Assembly (NCBI RefSeq): GCF_039543505.1
Contig: NZ_BAABJW010000001.1
Location: forward strand, 62,001 to 126,000
DNA: 64,000 bases
Source: Litoribaculum gwangyangense
GTDB lineage: Bacteria; Bacteroidota; Bacteroidia; Flavobacteriales; Flavobacteriaceae
Reading direction: 5' to 3'
Part shown: piece after piece, positions 35,701-44,205 of the stretch
Position numbering within the stretch: the stretch's first letter is position 1
How the letters are laid out: each line of letters begins with the position of its first letter
The notes under the pieces: model-generated
The model's database searches: none
The model's input: the letters and a program-made list of their open reading frames with translations, nothing else
Told to the model about the DNA's origin: nothing
Program-made: the position numbers and the translations under genes

Positions 35701-36134
35701 TGCTGGGTAAAATTGGGCTCTAAAACCGCCATTTCCCATAAAATTCCACCTCCTAAAGAACCCCCAATTGCTGCATACAATTTGCTTGTTTTTAGTTCTT
35801 TGAGCCCTATTAAAAACAGTTTGGCTATGTCTCTGGCAACAAAATCTTTATAATTTTCTATGACGAAACCATCAAACCCATTCCCTGGTATATTGAATGC
35901 CAAAACAGTGTAAAGTTTGGTGTCGATAACTTTATCATCATCCACTAAATCTTTCCACCAACCATCTTTACCAGATACGTTGCTATTTCCTGTTAAAGCG
36001 TGATTCACTAACACAATAGGTGCTGAACCCAATGCTTTACCAAAGGTTTGATAGCTGAGTTTTATCTCAGGAATCAAAACTTGACCCTCGGTTTTAAAAT
36101 TGTAAATGATGATATGTTGCAAGTTATCTTTCAA
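32733..36134 (-). CDS. Fused homoserine O-acetyltransferase - aspartokinase - homoserine dehydrogenase
   Basis: 1133 residues in one open frame. Residues 1-325 are an alpha/beta hydrolase of MetX type, with nucleophile Ser126 in GGSLGGG, Asp269 in VDSD and His302 in GHDAF. From Met329 an aspartokinase begins (MKVLKFGGKSL), with ACT repeats in the middle. From about 775 comes homoserine dehydrogenase (IAIFGHGGVGG, later GAGLPLIDTIKLL). The product would make homoserine and acetylate it in one polypeptide. Met329 follows a purine-rich run and could serve as an internal start giving a free ThrA. The gene follows metY by 15 bases. Confidence 0.93.
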   Translation of the reverse strand: MKDNLQHIIIYNFKTEGQVLIPEIKLSYQTFGKALGSAPIVLVNHALTGNSNVSGKDGWWKDLVDDDKVIDTKLYTVLAFNIPGNGFDGFVIENYKDFVARDIAKLFLIGLKELKTSKLYAAIGGSLGGGILWEMAVLEPNFTQHLIPVATDWKSTDWLIANCQIQEQFLLNSKNPVHDARMHAMLCYRTPESFKERFQRSKNEDLEIFNVESWLLHHGKKLQERFQLSAYKLMNQLLKTIDVTKGRPEAFKVLDNIEANIHIIGVDSDLFFTAEENRQTHKQLALTHANVTYNEIQSVHGHDAFLMEYEQLEKIIEGIFVPNSKRKRMKVLKFGGKSLANGEGLEKVISIIENKVKTDEKITVVVSARGNATDELEDILNKAHKGKDYKQDFEAFKNYQGEPLQNIDFSQEFSTLEKLFEGVSLLRDYSKKTKDEILAQGELLSVKLISELLNQRSIKAKATDARQLIKTDDNFGNAKPISQISKDNIKKYFKQHNADTVHIVTGFIASNSNNETTTLGRNGSNYTAALLANYLDAEELQNYTHVSGLYTANPDLVEDAQKIRELSFSEANELANFGTTVLHAKTIIPLVEKNINLRILNTFNADDEGTLITAKPNSKEVTSLSVLDNVALLNLEGRGLLGKSGVDARIFGALANKDISVSIISQGSSERGIGLIIDADQATQAVIALEREFEKDFYAQDVNKIDVVDDVSVISIIGIELSSFHKPFNALIKNQITPLLFNNTVTGRNVSLVVKKSQLHKAMNVIHGEIFGISKKINIAIFGHGGVGGALINQILKSKDEIEKRKGINLNVFAIANSKRLLLNKKGVTTNWATEIKSSDFKSSVEDIIIYAKTLHLENLIAVDNTSSSNFHENYISLVEAGFDLVSSNKIANTISHEFYKSLRIHLKEHNKQYLYETTVGAGLPLIDTIKLLHESGENITRIRGVFSGTLSYLFNNFSVQDKPFSTIVQETIDKGFTEPDPREDFSGNDVARKLLILARELDLQNEFENVSVQNLIPEAYQNISVEEFLSQLDVLDAKYQQIKDNQKPGHVLRYVGDLSGDLSKDKGNLEVKLVSIPEDSTLGHVKGSDAIFEIFTESYGEQPIVIQGAGAGAEVTARGVFGDILRLSKHIN

Positions 36135-36149
36135 TGGAAAAATTTCTAA

Positions 36150-37427
36150 TTATTTTATGGTTTTGAAAGCCTCTTTCAAATCATTTTTTAAATCCTCTAG
36201 ATCCTCAATACCAACGGATAAACGAATTAAATCCCTTGATACACCTGCAGATGCTTGTTCAGCTTCATTTAATTGTTGATGGGTAGTACTTGCAGGATGA
36301 ATAATTAATGATTTGGTATCACCAATATTGGCTAACAACGAAAATAATTTGGTGTTATCTGCAATCGCTTTGGCGGCTTCAAAACCTCCTTTTGCCCCAA
36401 AGGTAACAATACCGCTTTGTCCGTTAGGTAAATACTTTTTCGCTAATGCTTTATATTTACTGCTTTCCAAACCAGGATAATTTACCCATGCTACCTCATC
36501 TTGCTGCTCTAACCATGTTGCCAAAGCTAATGCGTTTTTGCTATGTTGCTGGATTCTAACTGGTAAAGTTTCCAAGCCTTGTATAATATTAAAAGCATTG
36601 GTTGGACTCAAAGCACCTCCAAAATCGCGCAAACCTTCTAAAATTAATTTAAACGTATAAGATGCGGCACCTAAAGTTTCGTGATATTTCAATCCGTGGT
36701 AACCTGCAGAAGGCTCTGTAAATTCTGGAAATTTCCCATTTGACCAATCAAAAGTACCGGCATCAATAATGGCACCTCCTAATGAGTTTCCTTGTCCGCC
36801 AATATATTTTGTCAACGAATGGATGACTATATTTGCCCCATGATTTATAGGGTTCAACAAAGCTGGGGTTGCCACTGTGTTGTCCACTATAAAAGGGACG
36901 CCTGCAGCTTTTGAATGTTCTGAAATGGCTTCTAAATCTAAAACATCCAATTTTGGGTTTCCAAGAGATTCCACAAAAAATGCTCGGGTATTATCTTGAA
37001 CTGCCTTGGCGAAATTATCTGGGTTATCGGCATCTACAAAGGTAGTTGTTATACCTAATCTTGGTAATGTGACTTTTAATAAATTGTATGTTCCTCCATA
37101 CAAACTACTTGATGCTACAATGTGGTCGCCTGCTTTCAATAAAGTAAGCAATCCTGTTGAAATAGCAGATGTACCCGATGCAAAAACCACAGCTCCAATA
37201 CCGCCTTCAATGGCTGCTAAACGTTCTTGTAAAATTTGATTGGTTGGATTGTTTAAACGTGTGTAAATAAAACCTAATTCTTGTAATGAAAATAAATTGG
37301 CTGCATGATCCGAGTTATTAAATACATAGGATGTGGTTTGATAAATTGGAACGGCGCGTGTTCCTCCATTGGCCTTAAAATCATGTCCGGCATGTAATGC
37401 GTTAGTTGCTAATTGATGTGTACTCAT
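36150..37427 (-). CDS. metY: O-acetylhomoserine sulfhydrylase
   Basis: Makes homocysteine from O-acetylhomoserine and sulfide. It has 425 residues, with the PLP lysine in HSLTKYIGGQGNSLGG and YTRLNNPTNQILQERL. The long C-terminal insertion relative to MetB/MetZ marks the MetY group. The start MSTHQLATNALHAGHD at 37427 fits the family; an in-frame Met 21 codons upstream lies in the riboswitch leader and was not used. It directly precedes the fusion that makes its substrate and receives sulfide from the cys operon. Confidence 0.94.
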   Translation of the reverse strand: MSTHQLATNALHAGHDFKANGGTRAVPIYQTTSYVFNNSDHAANLFSLQELGFIYTRLNNPTNQILQERLAAIEGGIGAVVFASGTSAISTGLLTLLKAGDHIVASSSLYGGTYNLLKVTLPRLGITTTFVDADNPDNFAKAVQDNTRAFFVESLGNPKLDVLDLEAISEHSKAAGVPFIVDNTVATPALLNPINHGANIVIHSLTKYIGGQGNSLGGAIIDAGTFDWSNGKFPEFTEPSAGYHGLKYHETLGAASYTFKLILEGLRDFGGALSPTNAFNIIQGLETLPVRIQQHSKNALALATWLEQQDEVAWVNYPGLESSKYKALAKKYLPNGQSGIVTFGAKGGFEAAKAIADNTKLFSLLANIGDTKSLIIHPASTTHQQLNEAEQASAGVSRDLIRLSVGIEDLEDLKNDLKEAFKTIK

Positions 37428-37546
37428 TTTTCTAATTTTTTGAGTTAATAAATTGATTAAATCAAAAGTCAAATGTCCTGTAAAAGACATACTTAATAGA
37501 AAAATGTTAAAAAGAAATTATTAAAATTACATTTTGTAATTTTTGG

Positions 37547-37666
37547 GTTATCTATCCATAATTTTTCAAATATAAATTCGAAACAGGGTAGAATTTAGCA
37601 CCTTCTTTACGGGTAAAGGGTTGCTAAGGCTTCACAGGGTCTAATCCCTCCACCTTTCTTGATAAC
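37547..37666 (-). promoter_or_regulatory. SAM-I (S-box) riboswitch upstream of metY
   Basis: On the minus strand GTTATCAAGAAAGGTGG (from 37666) starts P1 and GATAAC (37552-37547) closes it. GAGGGATTAGACCC, GAAGCC and AGCAACC match the S-box core, and the sequence is very similar to the metH copy. An AT-rich hairpin AAAATTAC/GTAATTTT follows P1 directly, and about 119 bases of leader separate the aptamer from the metY start. High SAM should lower expression of metY and the fused metX-thrA gene. Confidence 0.9.
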
Positions 37667-37696
37667 ATTTCAGTAAGTTTTTGAACTTTGTGATTG

Positions 37697-37729
37697 CAAA
37701 TATTCGTTTAGAAAAAGTTAAAATCCAAA
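37697..37729 (-). promoter_or_regulatory. Probable promoter of the metY riboswitch transcript
   Basis: TTTG (37729-37726), 21 bases and AATATTTG (37704-37697) resemble the -33/-7 promoter with one mismatch in the -7 box. Transcription would begin about 25 bases before the aptamer. Confidence 0.45.
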
Positions 37730-37755
37730 TTTTTGGCTGTAAATTTTTAAAAAAA

Positions 37756-39306
37756 CTATTTTCCTTCCTGGGTTTCTTCAAACTTTTGTCTTATTATGAC
37801 ATCTATGGGTTTGTTTTGAATTTTAGACTCCAACCAAGAGATAATATCTAAATATAAAAAAGCACGGCTTTGGTAAGGGTCATCTTCAAATTCCTTTAAT
37901 TTTTTGTGAAGTTTGATAAATTCGTCCCTGACTTCATGTGGATAAATTTCGCCTAAACCTCTTAAAAATTTGATAAACTCTTTTTGTACTTCATACAAAT
38001 CTTCCATTTTAATCAAGAACTTATAGGTGCTCTTAATCAAGACATCTAAGTTGTAATCAAGCCCCGCTTCATAGTGAGCCACCAGATTCAATATTCTGGA
38101 AAAACACAACAAATCTTCTCGCATTTGAAGGGATTTGTTACTAATTATTTTTTCTAAATATTTGATACATTTTTTATTCTCACCAGCCCCAAAATACATA
38201 CTGGCAATCTTGTAATAGAATACCATAATGTGATGCTCGTCAATACGATCTTTATAGTCTTTTAAGCGCTCCAAAACTTCATCAATCAACGGCAACCCCT
38301 TTTTAAAGCTACCTTCCATAAAGTGAAGGTTGAACTTATTGTTAAAAATGTATAAAAAGGCTAGACTTTCGTTATTGTCATCCAAAGGAAACCATTTTTC
38401 TTTGGTTATTGATTCCAGTTGCAGCAATGTTTCTTTAAATTTTTCATATTGCCTTAAGTAGAATAGTGTTTCTAGCAGATAATGATTGCCTCTTAAAAAG
38501 AAAACTGGATTTAAAATAATTTGATCTTTATTTTCGTAAAATAAGCTAACCCATTTTGATGCATATTTGTAACAAGACAAAAAGTCTACCGTTAAAAAAC
38601 TGTACCACAAATAGGATTTGTATAGCCAAAGTTTTTCCCGAAAACCTAATTTGTTGATGTCATATTTTGGTAGCCTGTCGTTAAAATATTTTGTTATTAC
38701 TTGATGTTCTTCATCATTTTTTACATAACCAGTCTTTAAAAATAACCCATACAATTGAAGCGATAAATTAGATAATTTACTAGCTAAAACGTTTTGTAAA
38801 CTCAACTCTTTAGCTTGAATGGTTAGTTCGTCTGCACGATTACTTAAGCTTCTTGTAATGTATTGAGATTCAATAACCTTTTCCAATTCAACAATTTCAT
38901 AAGCAATATTTTTTTCTTCATTGGCAATAGCTAAACTTTTAGCTTTATCCAGAATTTTCAAACTTTGCTTGTATAATCCTTTGTGATACAAAATAGTAGC
39001 AAAATCTAATTGTTCACGAATTTGAATACGGATGTTTTGGTGGGATGGGTTTAAACGTAAGCTTATTAGAATTTGTTTGTATAAATGCGCTTTCAGATTT
39101 GATAATTGTTGCTTCTTTACAATACCTTTTTTTAAGATAGCACTTTCATCATAAACTGAAAGTTTATCAAGAATATTAAACAATGTGAGAAATTTGGAGT
39201 CTTCATTTACCCCTAATCTCCCTACGTAAAGCTTAAATTGTCGCTTTTCAGATTTAGACAATGACTTTACTAACACAAACAAATTATCTTTTTGTTCTTT
39301 CGTCAT
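37756..39306 (-). CDS. Large helical-repeat protein of unknown function
   Basis: 516 residues without signal peptide or membrane segment, almost entirely alpha-helical and arranged like degenerate TPR units (for example YKQSLKILDKAKSLAIANEEKN and CIKYLEKIISNKSL). The N-terminus MTKEQKDNLFVLVKSLSKSEKRQF is basic. No catalytic motif is seen. It is divergent from leuA with a 148-base gap and ends upstream of the metY promoter. I do not recognise a function; a cytoplasmic scaffold or regulator is possible. Confidence 0.7.
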   Translation of the reverse strand: MTKEQKDNLFVLVKSLSKSEKRQFKLYVGRLGVNEDSKFLTLFNILDKLSVYDESAILKKGIVKKQQLSNLKAHLYKQILISLRLNPSHQNIRIQIREQLDFATILYHKGLYKQSLKILDKAKSLAIANEEKNIAYEIVELEKVIESQYITRSLSNRADELTIQAKELSLQNVLASKLSNLSLQLYGLFLKTGYVKNDEEHQVITKYFNDRLPKYDINKLGFREKLWLYKSYLWYSFLTVDFLSCYKYASKWVSLFYENKDQIILNPVFFLRGNHYLLETLFYLRQYEKFKETLLQLESITKEKWFPLDDNNESLAFLYIFNNKFNLHFMEGSFKKGLPLIDEVLERLKDYKDRIDEHHIMVFYYKIASMYFGAGENKKCIKYLEKIISNKSLQMREDLLCFSRILNLVAHYEAGLDYNLDVLIKSTYKFLIKMEDLYEVQKEFIKFLRGLGEIYPHEVRDEFIKLHKKLKEFEDDPYQSRAFLYLDIISWLESKIQNKPIDVIIRQKFEETQEGK

Positions 39307-39454
39307 AGTTACAAAAACAATATTAAAATATTGATTTTCAGTTATTTAATACACTTATTTTAGAGTTAAACATCGTAATAATTTGGTGTTCAATTCTGTT
39401 TTTAAGAAACCAAAATATACATTCGTAATACAATAAGAAAATATATTTTAATAA

Positions 39455-40630
39455 ATGTCTGATAATAAAGTTCAAATTTTTGATACAACGCTGAGAGATG
39501 GCGAGCAAGTACCTGGTTGTAAGTTGAATACTGAACAGAAATTAATTATTGCAGAACAGCTCGATAATCTAGGCGTTGATATTATAGAAGCCGGTTTCCC
39601 GGTATCAAGTCCCGGAGATTTTAAATCGGTTGAGGAAATTTCAAAAATCGTGAAGCATGCAACGGTTTGTGGTTTAACGCGCTCTGTAGAAAACGATATA
39701 AAAGTAGCGGCAGAGGCATTAAAATATGCTAAAACTGCACGAATACATACAGGCATTGGAACTTCAGATTCTCACATAAAACACAAATTTAAATCTAACA
39801 GAGAGGCTATTATTGAACGCGCTGTGAAAGCGGTTACTTATGCTAAATCTTTCGTAGAGGATGTTGAGTTTTATGCTGAAGATGCTGGAAGAACGGACAA
39901 TGACTATTTAGCCAGAGTTTGTGAAGCGGTTATTAAAGCTGGTGCTACCGTTTTGAATATCCCAGATACCACTGGTTACTGTTTACCACATGAATATGGT
40001 GCCAAAATTAAATACCTTAAAGAAAATGTAAAAGGTATAGAAAAAGCCATTTTATCATGCCATTGCCATAACGATTTAGGTCTGGCAACTGCCAACTCCA
40101 TTGAAGGTGTTATAAACGGTGCTCGCCAAATTGAATGTACCATAAATGGTATTGGTGAACGTGCTGGTAATACAGCTTTAGAAGAAGTGGTCATGATTTT
40201 AAGACAACATCCTTATTTGAATTTAGATACCAATATTAAATCTGAGATGCTTTATGGTATGAGTCAATTAGTATCAGATAGCATGGGTATTTACACGCAA
40301 CCTAACAAAGCCATAGTAGGGGCCAATGCTTTTGCCCATAGTTCTGGAATCCACCAAGATGGTGTGATTAAAAACCGTGAAACATACGAAATTATAGACC
40401 CTAAAGATGTTGGTGTTACTGAATCTGCCATTGTATTAACAGCAAGAAGCGGCCGTGCAGCATTGGCTTACAGAGCAAAAAATATTGGATATGAATTGAC
40501 TAAACTTCAATTGGATGAAATCTACACAAACTTTTTAGATTTTGCCGATAATAAAAAAGAAGTGGATGATAATGATATCCATCAAATAATAGAAAACAGT
40601 AAAGTATATAAGGAAATTACTTCTGCTTAA
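39455..40630 (+). CDS. leuA: 2-isopropylmalate synthase, short form
   Basis: First committed step of leucine synthesis (2-oxoisovalerate + acetyl-CoA). The 391 residues form the catalytic barrel only: DTTLRDGEQVPG, metal ligands in HCHNDLGLATAN and the hinge region AHSSGIHQDG. The C-terminal leucine-binding regulatory domain of the roughly 510-residue enzymes is absent, so classical feedback by leucine is not expected. Homocitrate or citramalate synthase activity is a formal alternative; leuB next door supports leucine. Confidence 0.92.
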   Translation: MSDNKVQIFDTTLRDGEQVPGCKLNTEQKLIIAEQLDNLGVDIIEAGFPVSSPGDFKSVEEISKIVKHATVCGLTRSVENDIKVAAEALKYAKTARIHTGIGTSDSHIKHKFKSNREAIIERAVKAVTYAKSFVEDVEFYAEDAGRTDNDYLARVCEAVIKAGATVLNIPDTTGYCLPHEYGAKIKYLKENVKGIEKAILSCHCHNDLGLATANSIEGVINGARQIECTINGIGERAGNTALEEVVMILRQHPYLNLDTNIKSEMLYGMSQLVSDSMGIYTQPNKAIVGANAFAHSSGIHQDGVIKNRETYEIIDPKDVGVTESAIVLTARSGRAALAYRAKNIGYELTKLQLDEIYTNFLDFADNKKEVDDNDIHQIIENSKVYKEITSA

Positions 40631-40640
40631 ATAAAGTAAA

Positions 40641-41759
40641 ATGAAATTAAATATTGCCGTTTTACCAGGCGATGGTATAGGTCCTGAAGTTACAGCCCAA
40701 GCCGTTAAGGTCTTGAAAGCGATAGCTATGGAGTTTAACCATATTTTTACTTTTAATTATGGGCTTGTGGGTGCTTCGGCCATTGAAAAAACTGGAAATC
40801 CTTTACCTGAAGAAACCATTAGCATTTGCAAAAAAGCAGATGCTATTTTATTTGGAGCCATTGGCAACACTTCTTACGATTTAAACCCAGACGCAAAAAT
40901 TCGACCTGAGCAGGGGCTTTTAGGGTTACGTAAAACTTTAGATTTATTTGCTAATATACGTCCAGTAATTGCCTATGAAGAAATACTTAACAAGTCTTCT
41001 TTAAAGAAAAGTCAAATAAAAGACACCAATATTCTTATTTATAGAGAACTTACAAGTGGCATTTATTTTGGTGAAAAGAAATTAAGTGATGACGGTAAAA
41101 AAGCATCTGATATTTGCGAGTACACCCAAGACGAAATTGAGCGCATTGCACACTTAGCTTTTAAAGCGGCCCATTCAAGAAAGCGAAAACTCACCCTAGT
41201 TGACAAGGCCAATGTTTTGGAAAGTTCAAGACTTTGGCGCAGAGTTATCCAAAAGATGGAACCACAATATCCAGATGTAAAAACTAATTACATGTACGTT
41301 GATAAGGCCGCCATGGAATTGATTATAAACCCAAAACAGTTTGATGTTATTTTAACAGAAAATATGTTTGGTGATATCCTATCTGAAGAAGCCAGTGTTA
41401 TTGTTGGGTCTATAGGTTTATTGGCATCTGCATCAATAGGAAAAAACCACGCCATGTTCGAACCCATTCATGGTGCTTATACCCGAGCCACTAACAAGGG
41501 CATTGCTAATCCCATTGCGTCTATTTTATCTGCAGCTATGTTACTAGATCATTTTGGCTTAGACGATGAAGCTGCCTTAATTAGAGAGGGGGTTGACAAA
41601 TCATTAAAACTGCATATTACCACCCCTGATTTAAACAATAAATACGATAATATAAGCACCACTAAAGTTGGTGATTTCATTGAAGATTTTATAAATCATC
41701 CAGATGAAACCAACTTAAATTTTACCAACATACATTTAGGACAATCCACTATTATTTAA
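40641..41759 (+). CDS. leuB: 3-isopropylmalate dehydrogenase
   Basis: Oxidises 3-isopropylmalate to 2-oxoisocaproate in leucine synthesis. The 372 residues contain LPGDGIGPEVT, the substrate loop EQGLLGLRKTL and the signature NMFGDILSEEAS. It lies 10 bases after leuA. leuC and leuD are not in the window, so the isomerase step must be encoded elsewhere. Confidence 0.96.
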   Translation: MKLNIAVLPGDGIGPEVTAQAVKVLKAIAMEFNHIFTFNYGLVGASAIEKTGNPLPEETISICKKADAILFGAIGNTSYDLNPDAKIRPEQGLLGLRKTLDLFANIRPVIAYEEILNKSSLKKSQIKDTNILIYRELTSGIYFGEKKLSDDGKKASDICEYTQDEIERIAHLAFKAAHSRKRKLTLVDKANVLESSRLWRRVIQKMEPQYPDVKTNYMYVDKAAMELIINPKQFDVILTENMFGDILSEEASVIVGSIGLLASASIGKNHAMFEPIHGAYTRATNKGIANPIASILSAAMLLDHFGLDDEAALIREGVDKSLKLHITTPDLNNKYDNISTTKVGDFIEDFINHPDETNLNFTNIHLGQSTII

Positions 41760-41804
41760 TTATTTTTGAGTTAGTCACCAATACAAATTGAACAACGGAT
41801 TTGC

Positions 41805-41837
41805 AAAAAAGCGCATTTATGAAATGTGCTTTTTTTA
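41805..41837. terminator. Bidirectional terminator between leuB and argH
   Basis: AAAAAAGC and CATTT (41805-41818) pair with AAATG and GCTTTTTTT (41822-41837) around a three-base loop, with one mismatch. A- and T-runs on both sides fit termination of both convergent operons. Confidence 0.8.
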
Positions 41838-43109
41838 TTCAGGAAACTTTAATCGAATCTTATCCAAACACAAATTATGAATACTGCCTACATGTGTATG
41901 TTTTTTTGAAGTATCTGGTTTATAGGAGCCTTCTTGAACCTGACCACCAATTTTTTGATAAGCTTCTCTAAAACTTATGCCTTTTTCAACCAAGGTGTTT
42001 ATATTATCAACTGTGAATAGATATTTATATTTATCGTCTTGGACGTCGATATCATTGACAATAATTTGTTGAATAGAATAATTAAAAATATCCAAAATAT
42101 CCTTCATATCTTCAAAGGCACTAACCATATTTTCTTTTAGCAATTGAAAATCTCGGTGATAACCACTTGGCAAATTATTGGTTATTAAAATCATTTCTGT
42201 TTGTAAGGCTTGAATTTTATTTGATTTCCCCCTAATTAACTCAAAAACATCTGGGTTTTTTTTATGCGGCATGATGCTACTTCCTGTAGTTAGCGCATCA
42301 GGGAAGGAAATGAACCCAAAATTCTGGCTCATATATAAACACACATCCATTGCAAACCGAGCCAAAGTATTACTCAATCCACCTAATGCTGCCGCTATAG
42401 TTCGTTCATTTTTACCGCGTCCCATTTGGGCAGCTACCACATTATACTTTAATGTTGTAAAGCCCATTTCTTTAGTTGTCAATTCTCTGTCGATTGGAAA
42501 CGAGCTACCATAACCTGCAGCCGATCCCAACGGGTTTTGGTCGACAGTTTTTAATGCAGCATGTAATAAATAAACATCATCAATCATGAGTTCTGCATAA
42601 GCTGAAAACCATAGGCCAAATGATGACGGCATGGCTACTTGTAAATGTGTATAACCAGGTAAAACTTTATTTTTATGAGTTTCTGCTAAATTTAAAAGCG
42701 TATCGAATAACGTCCTTGTTTTATACTTTACTATGTTTAAATTGTCTTTGTAATAAAGGTGAAGTGCTACTAAAACTTGATCATTTCTAGAACGGGCTGT
42801 ATGGATTTTTTTACCTACCTCTCCTAAGGATTTTATGAGTTCAAATTCAATTTTAGAGTGTACATCTTCAAATTGCTCTTCAATGCTAAAAGTTCCATTT
42901 TCAATTTGTTTTTCTAAAACTTTTAATCCTCCTAAGAGCTCAACCAATTCATTGGTACTCAAAATGCCAATTTTTTGAAGCATTTTAGCATGCGCTTTAG
43001 AAGCAATTATATCATATTTTGCTATGTGAATATCAATTTCCCTATCGTTTCCAACGGTAAAATGTTCTATTTTTTTATCAATTGATAAACCTTTGTCCCA
43101 GAGTTTCAT
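41835..43109 (-). CDS. argH: Argininosuccinate lyase
   Basis: Last step of arginine synthesis. The 424 residues carry the fumarase-superfamily signature GSSIMPHKKNPDVFE and HTARSRNDQVLVALH. It is somewhat shorter than the roughly 460 residues of E. coli ArgH, ending with a compact C-terminal region. It is the final gene of the arginine-proline operon, 27 bases after argE, and stops in the shared terminator. Confidence 0.96.
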   Translation of the reverse strand: MKLWDKGLSIDKKIEHFTVGNDREIDIHIAKYDIIASKAHAKMLQKIGILSTNELVELLGGLKVLEKQIENGTFSIEEQFEDVHSKIEFELIKSLGEVGKKIHTARSRNDQVLVALHLYYKDNLNIVKYKTRTLFDTLLNLAETHKNKVLPGYTHLQVAMPSSFGLWFSAYAELMIDDVYLLHAALKTVDQNPLGSAAGYGSSFPIDRELTTKEMGFTTLKYNVVAAQMGRGKNERTIAAALGGLSNTLARFAMDVCLYMSQNFGFISFPDALTTGSSIMPHKKNPDVFELIRGKSNKIQALQTEMILITNNLPSGYHRDFQLLKENMVSAFEDMKDILDIFNYSIQQIIVNDIDVQDDKYKYLFTVDNINTLVEKGISFREAYQKIGGQVQEGSYKPDTSKKHTHVGSIHNLCLDKIRLKFPE

Positions 43110-43136
43110 TTCTTTAATGTTTATGCTTAGAGTCGT

Positions 43137-44204
43137 TTACACAATGACTCTGTTTAACAATTCAACATAAATTTTTATGCCTTCTTCAATTTCATTGAGA
43201 TATATAAATTCATCTGCTGAATGCGAACGTGTGCTATTGCCAGGTCCTAATTTTAAACTAGAGCATGTTAAAACCGCTTGATCAGATAATGTTGGCGAGC
43301 CATAGGTTTCTCTTCCCATAGCTATTCCTGCTTTTACCAAATCGTGATTTAAAGGAATTGACGATGAATTTAAACGTAAACTTCTTGGTGTAATACTGTC
43401 GCAAGGCGATTTTTCTTGTAAAATTTTTGCGATTTCAGCATTGGTATAAGCATCATTCACCCGAACATCAATAACCAAATCCACATCGGCGGGAACTGCA
43501 TTGTGTTGTGTACCAGCTTTAATCTGTGTAACCGTTAACTTGACATCGCCTAAAACATCGGATGTTTTTTCAAACTTAAAATCCTTAAACCATTGCAGTA
43601 CTTTTATTGTATTGTAAATACAATTATTATCGTTAGGATGCGCCGCATGACTTGGAGTGCCTACAACTTTGGCATCAAAAACCACCAACCCTTTTTCGGC
43701 AACTGCTAAATTCATTAGTGTTGGCTCACCCACAATAGCAACATCTATTTTGGGAATGATGGATAGCATGCTATTTAAACCATTGGGGCCACTACTTTCC
43801 TCTTCTGCGGAAGCGACCAAAACCAGATTATATTTCAAGTTTTCTTGATTATAAAAGTATGTGAAAGTTGCTATTAATGATACTAAACAACCTCCTGCAT
43901 CATTACTACCTAAACCATATAATTTACCATCTTCAATAATTGCTTTAAAAGGGTCTTTCGAATAAGCGCTATTTGGTTTTACGGTATCGTGATGGGAGTT
44001 CAAAAGTAATGTGGGGTTGTTTTCATCAAAATGCTTATTTACTGCCCATACATTGTTTTTAGTGCGTTTATAATCAATAAGATAACGCTTCATCCAAGCT
44101 TCAATAATAGATGCTGTTTTATCTTCTTCTGATGAAAAAGAGGGAGTTTCTATTAATTTTTTTAATAGAGAAATAGCATCGTTTGTTAGTTGTTCTAGCG
44201 TCAT
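43137..44204 (-). CDS. argE: M20-family N-acyl-ornithine/citrulline deacylase
   Basis: Zinc deacylase of 355 residues. LLNSHHDTVKP and GLGSNDAGGCLVSL hold the first metal ligands, and SAEEESSGPNG holds the catalytic Glu. The start MTLEQLTN at 44204 lies one base after the argB stop; an in-frame Met ten codons upstream would overlap argB. Because this operon uses ArgF', the natural substrate is expected to be N-acyl-citrulline rather than N-acetylornithine. Confidence 0.9.
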   Translation of the reverse strand: MTLEQLTNDAISLLKKLIETPSFSSEEDKTASIIEAWMKRYLIDYKRTKNNVWAVNKHFDENNPTLLLNSHHDTVKPNSAYSKDPFKAIIEDGKLYGLGSNDAGGCLVSLIATFTYFYNQENLKYNLVLVASAEEESSGPNGLNSMLSIIPKIDVAIVGEPTLMNLAVAEKGLVVFDAKVVGTPSHAAHPNDNNCIYNTIKVLQWFKDFKFEKTSDVLGDVKLTVTQIKAGTQHNAVPADVDLVIDVRVNDAYTNAEIAKILQEKSPCDSITPRSLRLNSSSIPLNHDLVKAGIAMGRETYGSPTLSDQAVLTCSSLKLGPGNSTRSHSADEFIYLNEIEEGIKIYVELLNRVIV

Positions 44205-44205
44205 T

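Noticed and set aside
37428..37490. 21-codon N-terminal extension of MetY
   Set aside because: It lies in the riboswitch leader, and the family N-terminus begins at MSTHQLATNALHAG; the extension is probably untranslated.
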